This document shows positions 1 through 10,100 of a stretch of 41,709 bases of DNA, piece after piece. Origin of the DNA: a bacterium (GTDB taxonomy: Bacteria > UBP6 > JAFGXH01); assembly GCA_027064085.1 (NCBI GenBank), contig JAMOQH010000101.1, forward strand, positions 1 through 41,709, written 5' to 3'. Position 1 is the stretch's first letter; every line of letters begins with the position of its first letter. Below the pieces are notes generated by a model. It was not told the DNA's origin and ran no database searches. It saw only the letters and a program-made list of their open reading frames with translations. The position numbers were made by a program, and so were the translations under genes.

Positions 1-2
1 AG

Positions 3-542
3 GGGCATCCTGATAAAAAATGTCCTGGTGTTGAAGTTGCAACAGGTTCACTTGGCCATGGATTAGCTATGGCTAATGGTATTGCAATGGGATTTAAAAT
101 GGATAAAAAGCTTAATAGGGTTTTTGTAATTATGGGAGATGGAGAGATACAAGAAGGAGAAATTTGGGAAGGAGCTATGGCGGCTAGTCATTACAAGTTG
201 GATAATCTTGTTGGTATAGTTGATCATAATAAGCTCCAAATTGACGGAAATGTTTCAGATGTTATGAATGTTGATAGTGTGGAAGATAAATTTAGGGCTT
301 TTGGCTGGTATGTTATAACTATTGATGGCCATAATTTTGAGGAAATTATCAATGCTCTTAAAGAAGCTGAAGAGGTTAAAGGTAAGCCAACAATGATAGT
401 TGCAATGACTACAAAGGGAAAAGGTGTTTCTTTTATGGAAAATCAAGCTGGTTGGCATGGAAAAGCTCCTTCAATGGAAGAGTTTAAAGTGGCTTTAAAT
501 GATTTAGGCGTTAAAAATTTTGATTTTTCAGTATTTGAATAA
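3..542 (+). CDS. Transketolase, N-terminal (ThDP-binding) subunit, 5'-partial
   Basis: This frame is open from the window edge and starts upstream of it; the in-frame ATG at 69 is internal, because homologous sequence (GHPDKKCPGVEVATGSLGHG) precedes it. Transketolase moves two-carbon ketol units between sugar phosphates in the non-oxidative pentose phosphate pathway, using thiamine diphosphate (ThDP) and a divalent metal. The ThDP/Mg motif is visible as GDGEIQEGEIWEG followed by DHNKLQIDG. The protein ends after the ThDP domain and an SD-bearing second gene follows 11 bp later, so this is the two-subunit form of transketolase found in many bacteria and archaea, not a frameshifted full-length enzyme. 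It is a cytoplasmic partner of the next gene product. The family assignment is firm; the pathway role (tkt rather than a related ThDP enzyme) is family knowledge. Confidence 0.93.
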   Translation, partial: GHPDKKCPGVEVATGSLGHGLAMANGIAMGFKMDKKLNRVFVIMGDGEIQEGEIWEGAMAASHYKLDNLVGIVDHNKLQIDGNVSDVMNVDSVEDKFRAFGWYVITIDGHNFEEIINALKEAEEVKGKPTMIVAMTTKGKGVSFMENQAGWHGKAPSMEEFKVALNDLGVKNFDFSVFE

Positions 543-553
543 AGAGGTAAAAG

Positions 554-1480
554 ATGAAAAAAGCAACTAGACAAGCTTATGGTGAAGCTTTAGAGAAATT
601 AGGACATGAAAATAAAAGTGTTGTTGTTCTTGATGCTGATTTAGCAGGTTCTACAAAAACAAGTATATTTAAAAAGTCATTTCCTGAAAGATTTTTTGAT
701 ATGGGAATTGCAGAAGCAGGTATGGTTGATACTGCAGCGGGGTTAGCACATACAGGTAAAATACCATTTGCATCTACATTTGCAATTTTTGGAGCAGGAA
801 GAGCATTTGAGCAGGTGCGTCAATCTATGGCTTATCAAAAGGCAAATGTTAAACTTGTAACAACTCATGGTGGTATATCTGTTGGAGAAGATGGAGGAAG
901 TCATCAAGCTATTGAAGATATTGCAATTATGAGAGCAATTCCAAATATGACTGTTATTTTGCCTGCTGATGCAACAGAAACCGAAAAGGTAATTAATGCA
1001 ATTGCAGAATATGAAGGACCTGTTTATGTAAGATTATCAAGAATGAATACTGAAATTCTTTTTGATGATAATTATAAATTTGAAATAGGTAAAGGAAATG
1101 TTCTTGAAGAAGGAAGTGATATTACTATTATTGCAATGGGAATAATGGTAGAAGAGGCATTGAAGGCTCAAAAAGTATTAAAGAAAAAGGGTATTTCTGC
1201 TGCTGTTATAAATATGGCAAGTGTAAAACCAATTGATAAAAATCTTATTGTTGAATATGCTAAAAAAACTAAAGCTATTTTAACTGTTGAAGAGCATAGT
1301 TATGTTGGTGGATTATATGGCGCTGTTGCAGAAGTTATTGTTAAAAATGCCCCTGTTAAAATGGATTTTGTTGCAATGAATGATAGTTTTGGTAAAAGTG
1401 GTAAACCAGCTGATTTATTAAATCATTTTAATTTAACTGCTGATGCAATTGTTGAAAAAGCTGTAAATTTATTGAAATAG
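554..1480 (+). CDS. Transketolase, C-terminal (pyrimidine-binding) subunit
   Basis: This 308-residue protein is the second half of a split transketolase. It carries the pyrimidine-binding domain (about residues 1-160), with GIAEAGMVDTAAGLA holding the glutamate that activates ThDP, then HGGISVGEDGGSHQAIEDIA. A C-terminal transketolase domain follows (about 180-308), with VEEHSYVGGLYGAVAE. The length fits the family. The ATG at 554 is preceded by AGAGG and lies 11 bp after the stop of the N-terminal subunit, so the two are co-transcribed and should assemble into one enzyme. DXS is a distant relative with similar domains, but it is normally one chain of about 620 residues. Confidence 0.94.
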   Translation: MKKATRQAYGEALEKLGHENKSVVVLDADLAGSTKTSIFKKSFPERFFDMGIAEAGMVDTAAGLAHTGKIPFASTFAIFGAGRAFEQVRQSMAYQKANVKLVTTHGGISVGEDGGSHQAIEDIAIMRAIPNMTVILPADATETEKVINAIAEYEGPVYVRLSRMNTEILFDDNYKFEIGKGNVLEEGSDITIIAMGIMVEEALKAQKVLKKKGISAAVINMASVKPIDKNLIVEYAKKTKAILTVEEHSYVGGLYGAVAEVIVKNAPVKMDFVAMNDSFGKSGKPADLLNHFNLTADAIVEKAVNLLK

Positions 1481-1510
1481 ATAATTTAAAAAACTTAGTA
1501 GGAGTAAAAA

Positions 1511-2167
1511 ATGAAAACTATAATTTTAATTGTTTTTGTTAGTTTATTAGTTGTAGGGTGTCATAAAAACGAGCAAAAAAGTCAAAAAGATACTCACAAA
1601 ATAAATAAAATAGATACTCATAAAAAATTTCAAAAAGAAAGTTTTTATGGAAAATGGAAAACTTCTATGGATATTACAATAGATGCAAAAAAAATTTTTC
1701 AGGAACAAATGCCAAAGGATATACTTGAAAAAATACCAAAAGACATCAAGATTATGATGAATATGAAAATTAATGAAACTGAAATTTATGATAAATCTGG
1801 AATAACTAATAGCAAAGGGATAGTGACGATTACTTATAGTCTTTCAGGTAAAGAAGGTTATCAAACTTCAATTATTATGAAGCTTAAACTTGAGATTTCT
1901 GAAAATTGGTATTTAGATGAAGATAAGCAAGAAATTGTTACAACTGTTATTGATAGTAAAATTACTCCTATTAATAAGATTGCTAAAGAAATTCTTAAAA
2001 ATGACCCAAATACATTAAATGATTTTAGAATTATTAAAGGTGAAATAAGTAAAAGTAAGATTATTTCTATTTCTAAAAATGAAATTGAGATTGAAGAAGT
2101 AGAAAATGATAAAGATACACCAAAAGAATTTAAAAATTTAAAATTTAAATTAATCAGAGTAAAATAG
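1511..2167 (+). CDS. Small lipoprotein of unknown function
   Basis: This 218-residue protein begins with a hydrophobic signal ending in a lipobox (VVGC, Cys17), so it should be lipidated and membrane-anchored. A Lys/Gln-rich linker follows to about residue 45. The rest looks like one beta-rich domain with regular alternating strands (MKINETEIYDKSG, YSLSGKEGYQ), as in small periplasmic lipid- or ligand-binding folds. No catalytic motif is recognised. SD AGGAG precedes the ATG. It lies 30 bp after the transketolase gene on the same strand and may be read through from it; a hairpin at 2192-2209 follows. The function cannot be named. Confidence 0.8.
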   Translation: MKTIILIVFVSLLVVGCHKNEQKSQKDTHKINKIDTHKKFQKESFYGKWKTSMDITIDAKKIFQEQMPKDILEKIPKDIKIMMNMKINETEIYDKSGITNSKGIVTITYSLSGKEGYQTSIIMKLKLEISENWYLDEDKQEIVTTVIDSKITPINKIAKEILKNDPNTLNDFRIIKGEISKSKIISISKNEIEIEEVENDKDTPKEFKNLKFKLIRVK

Positions 2168-2191
2168 ATTTATACTTTTAAGCATTTCAAT

Positions 2192-2213
2192 CAATATTTA
2201 AAAATATTGTTTT
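2192..2213 (+). terminator. Candidate AT-rich intrinsic terminator
   Basis: CAATATTT and AAATATTG form an 8-bp inverted repeat around two A residues and are followed by TTTT. It lies 25 bp after the lipoprotein stop and before the promoter of the next gene. The stem is short and AT-rich, so strength is uncertain. Confidence 0.4.
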
Positions 2214-2263
2214 CCATGCAAAATTTAACTAACTTTATTTTATAAAGTGGATTTAAATTTTAT

Positions 2264-2292
2264 TTGTTATTTTGTTATAAGTTTGATAAGAT
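2264..2292 (+). promoter_or_regulatory. Candidate sigma-70 promoter of the scramblase-like gene
   Basis: TTGTTA, 17 bp, then TAAGAT with an extended TG (TGATAAGAT). Predicted transcription starts near 2299, about 28 nt before the ATG at 2327. Confidence 0.45.
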
Positions 2293-2326
2293 AAACTCTT
2301 ATTAGGGTTTATTGAAAGGAGTAAAT

Positions 2327-3094
2327 ATGATTACATGTCCAAATTGCGGAAGGGAGAATAACGATAGTGAAATGATGTGTTATTATTGTGGAGAAGATTT
2401 AGATTCTGAATCCCCTCCACAAAAGGCTAAAAAAAGCAAAGGTTTTCAAAAAAGAAAGACTCAGCCTACAAAGAGGGCTGGTAATGTAAATCCTTTGGCG
2501 ATAAATGAAGATTTTTTGATAATAGAGCAACAGGTGGAGTGGCTTGAAACTTTTACTGAATATGAAACTGAAAACAGGTATGCAATATTAAATCAATATG
2601 GTGATGAACTATTTTTTGCAGAGGAAAGGTCTTCATTTTGGGCTAGGATGTTTTTGCCATCTCAAAGACCTCTTGATATAGAAGTTTTTAATAATTATGG
2701 TGAACTTGTAATGGCAATAGAGAAGCCGTTTAGATTTTTTGTTCCTGATATTACAGTTTACAATGAGAATGACCAACCTATAGGGATAGTGAAAAAGAAA
2801 TTTTGGTCATTAAGAAGAACTTTTTTTGTTTTGGATATAAATGGTAATGAAATCTACAAGATTGTTGGTCCTATTTTTCATCCATGGACATTTAAAATTA
2901 TGAAAGATGGAAAAGAAATTGGTAAAATATCCAAAAAATGGAGTGGTATGGGCAAAGAAATGTTTACTGATGCTGATACATTTAATGTTGAATTTCCCCA
3001 TGGTGCAACAGATGAAGAAAAGAAAATTTTTGTTGGTGCAACTTTTTTAATTGATTATTTATATTTTGAAAACAATACTAAGGGAAGATACTAG
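2327..3094 (+). CDS. Zinc-ribbon protein with phospholipid-scramblase-like (LURP-one/PLSCR) domain
   Basis: The start is taken at ATG 2327, preceded by AAAGGAG; a TTG 15 bp upstream overlaps that SD and is rejected. The 255-residue product opens with a zinc ribbon (CPNCGRENN then CYYCG, residues 4-24) and a basic linker. A scramblase-family domain follows from about residue 55 to the end: QQVEWLETFTEYETENRY, the central region RPLDIEVFNN, and the C-terminal signature DADTFNVEFP with VGATFLIDYLYFE. That signature closely resembles the Ca-binding-like segment and terminal hydrophobic helix of animal PLSCR proteins. Family members are beta-barrel lipid-associated proteins; whether bacterial ones scramble lipids is not established. 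It is a single gene convergent with ald. Confidence 0.8.
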   Translation: MITCPNCGRENNDSEMMCYYCGEDLDSESPPQKAKKSKGFQKRKTQPTKRAGNVNPLAINEDFLIIEQQVEWLETFTEYETENRYAILNQYGDELFFAEERSSFWARMFLPSQRPLDIEVFNNYGELVMAIEKPFRFFVPDITVYNENDQPIGIVKKKFWSLRRTFFVLDINGNEIYKIVGPIFHPWTFKIMKDGKEIGKISKKWSGMGKEMFTDADTFNVEFPHGATDEEKKIFVGATFLIDYLYFENNTKGRY

Positions 3095-3118
3095 AAGTCT
3101 AAAGTTTCTATTGTATAA

Positions 3119-3139
3119 AAGCAAGATTTTAGCTCGCTT
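3119..3139 (-). terminator. Weak hairpin between convergent genes (possible ald terminator)
   Basis: A 7-bp stem (3119-3125 with 3133-3139) with a 7-nt loop pairs fully only on the minus strand, where a G-U pair replaces an A-C mismatch. TTTTAT follows in that direction, downstream of the ald stop. The U-run is poor. Confidence 0.3.
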
Positions 3140-3175
3140 TTGCGAAATAAGACTTTATTTTAAAGGTTGCTTAAA

Positions 3176-4282
3176 CTAAAATTCTAGTTTATAATACTTA
3201 TGTCTTAATGCGTCTGCAACAGCTTTATGAGTTAAATGTCTATCGTGAGTATTCACACCTCTTTTTAAATCAGGATACACATTAGTAGCTTTTTTTAGGC
3301 CAAGTCTCGCAATTTCCTTAATATATGGAATGGTAATATTTGTTAATGCAAAAGTTGAAGTTCTTGCAACGGCACCAGGTATATTTGGGACAGCATAGTG
3401 TATTACATTGTCTACTTTATAAATAGGATGTTCAAATGTTGTAGCTTTGATTGTTTCTGTAATTCCTCCTTGGTCAACAGAAATATCTACAATAACAGAA
3501 CCCTTTTTCATTTGTGAGAGATAATGTTTTTTTATTAATTTAGGAGTTTTACCACCTGGAATTAAAGCTGACCCGACAACAACATGTGATTGAAATAGTG
3601 CTTCTTCAATATTTAGAGTATTAGAAAACATTGTTTGTATTTGACCTTTGTATTGATTATCTAGCTCTCTTAATCTTTTCATATTTACATCAAGAGCAAT
3701 AACATTAGCTCCAATTCCTAAAGCCATTTGTATTGCATTTTGACCAGCAACGCCAGCTCCTATTACTGTAACAGTACCTTTTTTTACACCAGGAACGCCC
3801 CCAAGTAAAGTACCCCGACCGCCCTTATTGTTTTGAAGAAAATAAGCTCCTAATTGTATGGCCATTCTGCCTGCAATTTCACTCATAGGTGCTAAAACAG
3901 GTAAATAACCACAATCTTCTTCTATAGTTTCATACCCAATGGAAGTTATTTTATTTTCAAGTAAAAAATTTGTTAAATTTTCATTGATAGCTAAATGAAG
4001 CATTGAGAATAAAATCTGATTTTCTTTGAAGTACTTAAATTCACTTTCTGCAGGCTCTATTACTTTAACTATAATCTCTGATTTTTTATATAATTTTTTT
4101 ATATTATCTTCTATTTGAGCACCAGCTTTTTTGTATTCATTATCTGTAATTCCTATGTCAATTCCGGCATTATGCTCAATGATAACTTTATTACCCTGCC
4201 TAACTAATGACTTTACATTTGCAGGAACTAAACCAACTCTATTTTCATCTTTAGCAATTTCTTTAGGTACTCCAATAATCAT
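3176..4282 (-). CDS. ald: Alanine dehydrogenase
   Basis: This 368-residue protein should catalyse NAD-dependent interconversion of alanine with pyruvate and ammonia in the cytoplasm. The N-terminus (MIIGVPKEIAKDENRVG) has the substrate-binding arginine and the family's opening signature. The first catalytic domain continues through FSMLHLAINENL. The Rossmann segment is GTVTVIGAGVAGQNAIQMA, near residue 170. Late motifs DISVDQGGITET and YAVPNIPGAVARTST are diagnostic for Ald over NAD(P) transhydrogenase alpha subunits, which are longer here. The length equals that of typical Ald. The ATG is preceded by AAGAGG. It is an isolated gene, convergent with the scramblase-like gene and 74 bp from the preceding minus-strand operon. 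Confidence 0.96.
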   Translation of the reverse strand: MIIGVPKEIAKDENRVGLVPANVKSLVRQGNKVIIEHNAGIDIGITDNEYKKAGAQIEDNIKKLYKKSEIIVKVIEPAESEFKYFKENQILFSMLHLAINENLTNFLLENKITSIGYETIEEDCGYLPVLAPMSEIAGRMAIQLGAYFLQNNKGGRGTLLGGVPGVKKGTVTVIGAGVAGQNAIQMALGIGANVIALDVNMKRLRELDNQYKGQIQTMFSNTLNIEEALFQSHVVVGSALIPGGKTPKLIKKHYLSQMKKGSVIVDISVDQGGITETIKATTFEHPIYKVDNVIHYAVPNIPGAVARTSTFALTNITIPYIKEIARLGLKKATNVYPDLKRGVNTHDRHLTHKAVADALRHKYYKLEF

Positions 4283-4356
4283 ACTTGCCTCTTAAATAAA
4301 AACATTTTATACCTTTTTATGATAGTAATCAAGTAGTAATATCTTAAATTATGTAT

Positions 4357-6249
4357 TTAATCGTTTTCTAATGGAAATATCTCTTTTCCATTTTTTAGAT
4401 TTTGTATAATTAATTTTCCTGAATTTTTATCTAATTTTCCATTATAGTTTTCAAAAATAATGATTGTACTTGCTTTAATTTTGCTATTATATGAAAATAA
4501 TTTTGTGTAATTATTGGGCTTTTTAAACTCATATATAAACACAGTATTGTCTTTAATCCCTATTGCTGATAATATTTTTTGATATTTTTTATTTTTTATT
4601 TTTAATTTTTTATTATCATTAAATATTACTTCACCTTCTTTGTAAAATAAAGTATTTTTTTTATTATCTCCTATTTTGCATTCTAAATCGTTAATAATAA
4701 ATGCTTTCATTTCTTTTTTACCATTATAATATAGTTCATTATTTGAGTATAAGCCATCTGGGTTTATGGGGTCTATTGCTCCTAAATACGATGAGATAGA
4801 ATTATTAGTAATTATTTTATTATTAATATCAAGTTTTTTAGCTATAATAGGGTCTGATTTTCCTAGTTGATATGATAATCTTAAATTTCCACATGGTATT
4901 TTATAAATTTTTATAAATTTATCTTCATATTTTTCCAAGAATTTATATTTATCAAAAGATGAGGATAGGTTTATTTGATTTTTAGGTATTAAAGCTAATT
5001 TAGGCCTATTATTTTCTATCCTTTTTGTGCTTATATTTTGAGTATTTGTTTCAACTGCATAATCACAATCTATTAAATATAAGTAATCAATTAATAAATT
5101 TCTGCTTCCAGATATCTGAAAATATCCAATGATATTATTTTTTAAGCAGATTCCTGTTCTTAATTTATTTTTTTTAGCTGATTTAGTTAAGTTTTTTTTT
5201 AAATTCTCTATTTCAATATTTTTTTTACCTTTAAATATTAATGGATAATTAAATTGTAACAAAGTATTTTTTTCTGATGATTTTTTATTTAAAAATCCAT
5301 AAGCAATATTATTTTTTCCATTAATTAAAATGGTAGGATAATTCGTGATTATTGGCCTAATTAAGTTTTTTTTATCTTGTAATCCTCCTTTTGTACTAAA
5401 ATCTAAAAAGATATTATTTTTATTATAAGTATTGTTTTTAAAAAAAGAGCCTGTTTTAGAATATTTTACTCCTCCTGAATCAATTACTTTTAAATAGTAA
5501 TTTTTTTTATTAAAAAAGTATATTTCAAAGTAATTTTTTTTAGGTATTTTTATTTTTAAATATTTAAAGGGTAATTTTTTATTTGTAGAAATTTTAGAGT
5601 CTTGAATATATTTATAATTATTATTCCAATTATTAGTTTTTAAAATTTTATTTAAGTTATTAAAATATATAGTATCATTTATTTGTAATAATTCTTTATA
5701 AACTTTAAATACTTTATTGGTTTTTAAATTATTAATATTATATTTATGATTATCTACTATTAAAAAATCTTTTTTATAATAAATATTATCAATTTTTTGC
5801 TTACTAATTAAATGTACTAGCTTTTGTTTTTTTATGATATTTATAATTAAATTATTTCTAAAATTATTTTTATATATAAATAATTCGTTATTTGAGTATA
5901 TAATACTCTCGTCACTTAAAGGAGTTTTTGTTATTTGATTAATATTTTTTAAGTTGATTATTTCACCTAAATTTGTAGTTCTTATCTCTGCACTAAAAAC
6001 ATCTTTTAATCCATTTTTCTCTGCAATAAAAAAGAGTTTTCTATAATTAAATTTATAATTGATTTTTATATTTTGTGTAGTTATTAGTAATAATTTTTTT
6101 TTGCTTAATTCAGTTTTTAAATAATTTGTAAAAATATTGTTTTTAGCTTTTATATTTTTAGGCTTTATTATAATTAATATTAAAAAAATTATAATAGTGA
6201 TTATAATCAAAAAATATTTCCGAGATTTTAAATAATTACTTATTGTCAT
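4357..6249 (-). CDS. Membrane-anchored exported protein, possible degenerate phosphodiester-glycosidase (NAGPA-like) domain
   Basis: The 630-residue product starts with a short basic stretch and one strong transmembrane segment (about residues 13-29), so the bulk should lie in the periplasm. Composition is extremely rich in Asn, Lys and Ile, reflecting the AT-rich DNA. I do not recognise the family with confidence. The part TILINGKNNIAYGF ... RTGICLKNNIIGYFQISGS ... LYLIDCDYAVETN has the order of elements seen in the NAGPA family (NG-F near the start, R-x-GI strand, then a loop), but the usual DGGGS-type motif is not seen. The start overlaps the stop of the preceding PATAN-membrane gene by 14 bp, so it is the last gene of the kinase operon and may be its output or sensor. 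Confidence 0.6.
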   Translation of the reverse strand: MTISNYLKSRKYFLIIITIIIFLILIIIKPKNIKAKNNIFTNYLKTELSKKKLLLITTQNIKINYKFNYRKLFFIAEKNGLKDVFSAEIRTTNLGEIINLKNINQITKTPLSDESIIYSNNELFIYKNNFRNNLIINIIKKQKLVHLISKQKIDNIYYKKDFLIVDNHKYNINNLKTNKVFKVYKELLQINDTIYFNNLNKILKTNNWNNNYKYIQDSKISTNKKLPFKYLKIKIPKKNYFEIYFFNKKNYYLKVIDSGGVKYSKTGSFFKNNTYNKNNIFLDFSTKGGLQDKKNLIRPIITNYPTILINGKNNIAYGFLNKKSSEKNTLLQFNYPLIFKGKKNIEIENLKKNLTKSAKKNKLRTGICLKNNIIGYFQISGSRNLLIDYLYLIDCDYAVETNTQNISTKRIENNRPKLALIPKNQINLSSSFDKYKFLEKYEDKFIKIYKIPCGNLRLSYQLGKSDPIIAKKLDINNKIITNNSISSYLGAIDPINPDGLYSNNELYYNGKKEMKAFIINDLECKIGDNKKNTLFYKEGEVIFNDNKKLKIKNKKYQKILSAIGIKDNTVFIYEFKKPNNYTKLFSYNSKIKASTIIIFENYNGKLDKNSGKLIIQNLKNGKEIFPLEND

Positions 6250-7186
6250 TTATAATATTTGAATAATTCTTTTTAAAAAATTTATCTACTTTTTTCTCAA
6301 CATTAATTACTTTAATTATTTTACCACTATCTTTAACTTTAGATATAGATGAGAGGGTAAGAAGTAATAATATTATTATAAAACTAGATACAGATATAGA
6401 CAGCATAAGTGTATTTAATTTATCATTAATAATACTTGTATCATATTCATCAATATATGTTGATAGAAGTTTTTCCTTTTCATCTTCATTAATATATTTT
6501 GTAACAACAATCTTTCCTTTTTGTGAGATAGAATATAGTAAATTAATATAATCAAAGTGATTTATTAGTATCCTTGTTCTTAGCATATCCAGATCTTCTT
6601 CTTGCTTAATTAATTCATACAATGAATATTCATCCTGAGTTAAGTCATTTTCTATTATATCAATTTTACTTATTTTGGCATCTTTGATTGGAATTGATTT
6701 TTTAATTATTTTTAATTCATCCCTTTGTCTAACATACTCTAATAATATTTGTTCAATATAAAAAATTCTAAAGATATTTTTGTTATTGTTTTTATTGTCA
6801 GGATTAAATGAGAATTCACCTTTTTTAATATTTAATATTTCTCTAAACGCATCATCATAATATACTTCAGTGATAAGATTTTCTAAATCTTCTGATATAT
6901 ATCCATTTTCTAAAAGTATTGTTGTTATACTTTTTATTTCCTTTTTAGCTCTTGAAGTAATTTTTTTTAGTATCTGTTTTTGTATTATTTGTTTTTTTAC
7001 TAAAAAAACACCTAAACTTTTATTTATATCTTTGTAAGAAAGGTCAATAATATTGCCTTTTAAAAAAAAAATTGAGATTTCTCCGAGATTTTGTGATTTT
7101 ATTGTAAGATTACCTGATTTATTTTGCTGGTTTAACATTTCAAAAATAGATATGATATTAAAATCAGTAAGCTTTCCTTTTAACAT
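6236..7186 (-). CDS. PATAN/DUF4388 domain protein with C-terminal transmembrane anchor
   Basis: The N-terminal 130 residues match the DUF4388 (PATAN) domain: MLKGKLTDFNIISIFEMLNQ, then KSGNLTIKS, and FLKGNIIDLSY, followed by a helical region that includes YDDAFREILNIKKGEFSF. The middle (residues 170-255) is helical and winged-helix-like. One transmembrane helix (about 261-280) precedes a short basic tail, so the domain is probably cytoplasmic and held at the membrane. PATAN domains are associated in deltaproteobacteria and cyanobacteria with response regulators, roadblock GTPase switches and cell polarity. The gene lies 9 bp after the kinase gene and overlaps the next, forming one operon. A direct partnership with the kinase is inferred. 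Confidence 0.8.
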   Translation of the reverse strand: MLKGKLTDFNIISIFEMLNQQNKSGNLTIKSQNLGEISIFFLKGNIIDLSYKDINKSLGVFLVKKQIIQKQILKKITSRAKKEIKSITTILLENGYISEDLENLITEVYYDDAFREILNIKKGEFSFNPDNKNNNKNIFRIFYIEQILLEYVRQRDELKIIKKSIPIKDAKISKIDIIENDLTQDEYSLYELIKQEEDLDMLRTRILINHFDYINLLYSISQKGKIVVTKYINEDEKEKLLSTYIDEYDTSIINDKLNTLMLSISVSSFIIILLLLTLSSISKVKDSGKIIKVINVEKKVDKFFKKNYSNIINDNK

Positions 7187-7195
7187 ATAATTACC

Positions 7196-10100
7196 TTATA
7201 AATTTTTTTCTAATTTAAGTTCTTTAATTTTTTTATAGTAAAATTTGGCTTTTTCACTGTCTTTTTGTTTATGTAAGTTATATAGCTTCTCATAAGATAA
7301 CATTTTTGCAATATAGGATTTAGCCACAATCGCTAGTGATAATGCTTTTAAAAAATAAAATTCACCATTTTTAATATCATGTTTTCTTAAAGAATCTTCA
7401 CCTCTTAAAATATTTATAATTGATAAATTATATTTATTACCTGCTCTTAAGGAGTAATACTCTGCTTTATCGCATTCATCTCTAAATTTTTCATCATTAT
7501 TAAGTTTTAAATAAACTTCAGCTAAAAGTTGATGAGTTTCATATCTGAAACCTTCTAGTTCCATTTCATTTAACAGTTCAAGGCTATATTCTAATAATTT
7601 TAGAGCTTGGTTATAATTTTTATTTTGTAATTCTAACGCGCCCATATTGTTGCTTAATAATGCTTTAATATATGGATTTCCCATATATCTATTATTTATT
7701 TCCAAAGCTCTTTTATAGTAGATTTTAGCTGTTTCTATTTGATTAGATTCCCTATAAGTTTCACCTAAATTATTAAGAGCAAGTAGGGTTTCGTGCCAGT
7801 TTTCCTTCTCGATATTATAATCAATTATCATTTTAGAATATTTAATTGCTTTATTATAATTACCTTTTTCTGATAATATTGCAGACATAACTCTATATAC
7901 ACCAATTAATTCCTCTTCATATTCATTATTTTTTTTATTTGATAATTTATTATGAATAATACTTAATTGTTTCATTGCTTTATCAAGTTGATTTTTAGTG
8001 TAATATGCCCAAGATTCCTTTAGTATTAGATTATAGTATTCCTTGTCATTACTTACAAAAGTTTTAGCAATATTTATACTCAAAAATGATTTGGCAACAT
8101 CACCTATAATTTGATAGTTATCGAAATATTCTAAATAGAGTTCAAAATAAATGTTTTTATCAAAGATTTGTGATGCTTTTAAGTATTTTTTAGCCACATC
8201 AAGATATAATTTACTATTTTTATGATTTCCTTTTTTTCTATAAATTTTTGAAATTGCAAGAGCGGTTCGTACATATAATTTTATATCAGGTCTATCAATA
8301 TTTTTAAAGAATAATAAAACTTTTTTATAATATATTAATGCTTCATCTAACCATGATTTATTCATTGAACTTTTTGCTGCTTTAAAATAAAATTCAATTG
8401 CTTTTTGATAATTACCTGCATTTTCATAATGATATGCTAGTACAAAGTCAATATCTTTTAATTCTTCGTTTGTTGATGAAGTTAAAAGATTTGCTAAACT
8501 ATTATGGTAGTATTTTTTTAGATTTGGCATAATACTATTGTATGCAACATCTCTAAGAAGAGCATGCTTAAATATATATCTTTGATGAATATTGCTATTT
8601 TGAAAAGAATTTCTAAAAATTAATTCTTTATCTTCTAGATTTTTTAATATTTCATCAAGAGAAATAGATAGGTCTATTTCAGAATTAGATGCGTAAATAG
8701 TTCTTAGTGGCTCAATCCAAAATTCTCTTCCCATTACAGATGCAATTTGCACAAACAGTTTTTCTTCAAAAGTTAAAGAATCTATTCTTGCTTGTAAAAT
8801 AGATTCTATTGATAGAGGTATTGCTACTTCTTTAAATTTTTCATGGTTAATTTTAATATTATCATTTATGGTTAATATTATTTTTTTATCAATAAGGACT
8901 TTTATAATTTCCTCAATAAAGAAGGGTACACCAGATGATTTATTATAAATTTGTTCAATAAAATTTTCACTTATATCATTAGTGTTTTTTAGAATAGAAA
9001 CGATTAATTTTTTAGAGTTTTCTTTATCTAAACCATTTAGAGTAATTTTTTTTACTAAAGGGTTAGTTTCAAGGTATGTTTTTCTTCTTATAAAAATTTC
9101 AGGTCTAACTGCAATAATAATATGTACAGGCAATGATTTATAATATGATATTGATTGTTCTATTATATCCAATACTGCATCAGCAGCCCAGTGAATATCT
9201 TCAAATACTAATATTAAAGGCTTTCTTTGAGATAATATTTTAAAAAATAGTTTTACATATGTTAATTCTAGGGATTTTAATAAATTGGAGTCTAGTTTTA
9301 AATTTTGAAGATATGAATTTTCTCTATAATCAATGCCAATAAAATTACCAATTAATAGTTTTATCTCTGTTTTCTTTTCTTCATCTTTGATAGATTTAAG
9401 GTATTTTCCTATTTTTGCTTCATAAAAAGTTTTATCTTTTAACGATTTAATTGATAAAAAATCCTTAATTGCATCAATGAATATAGAAAAGGGGGTTTCG
9501 TTTTCGTATGATAATGAATGAGATTTTATTAAATAGTATTTTGAATGGGTTAATTTTATCCTTTTAATTAGTTCAAATATAAATCTACTTTTACCCGTTC
9601 CGGCCTCTCCAACTAGAAAGACTGTATTTTTATTTATTTCTGAATTATTGTGTTCTAAAACATTAATTGCTTCTTGAAATTCTTTTTCTCTTCCTGTAAA
9701 TAAAGTTTCAAGGCCAAAAAATTTATTTATTACTGATTTTGAAGTTTTTATTTCTTTAATGATTAAAGAAACCCTGCTGTTTTCACCTTTAGTTAAGAAA
9801 TTATTTGTTATTGTACTTTTAAATTCATTTACAATAAATACACCACTATTATTGTTTTCTGCTAAATTTCTAGTTTTTTTCAATACATCGTCTATTGGTA
9901 ACATTTTTATTTTCATGTCAGAAAAAATTTTATTGACTAAAATAGTCCCTTTATTTATTACTATCGTTAGTTCTATAGGCAAATTAAAATCTTTTATGAA
10001 TGCTTTAAATGAATCATATAGTTCTAATGAAAACTTTACAGCTCTAAAAGAATCATCCTCTCTTGAAATAGGTGCACCAAAAATAAAAGTCATACCATAG

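Noticed and set aside
69-71. ATG as start of the first gene
   Set aside because: Transketolase sequence continues in the same frame to the window edge, so the gene is cut by the window.
3-1480. Broken single transketolase gene
   Set aside because: Each half has its own stop or SD and start, and matches the known two-subunit form.
8778-8808. 10-bp inverted repeat in the ATPase region of the kinase gene
   Set aside because: It is AT-rich with a long loop and fits chance expectation in this base composition.
9759-10100. Plus-strand open frame inside the kinase gene
   Set aside because: It is antisense to conserved kinase-ATPase coding sequence and has no recognisable product.
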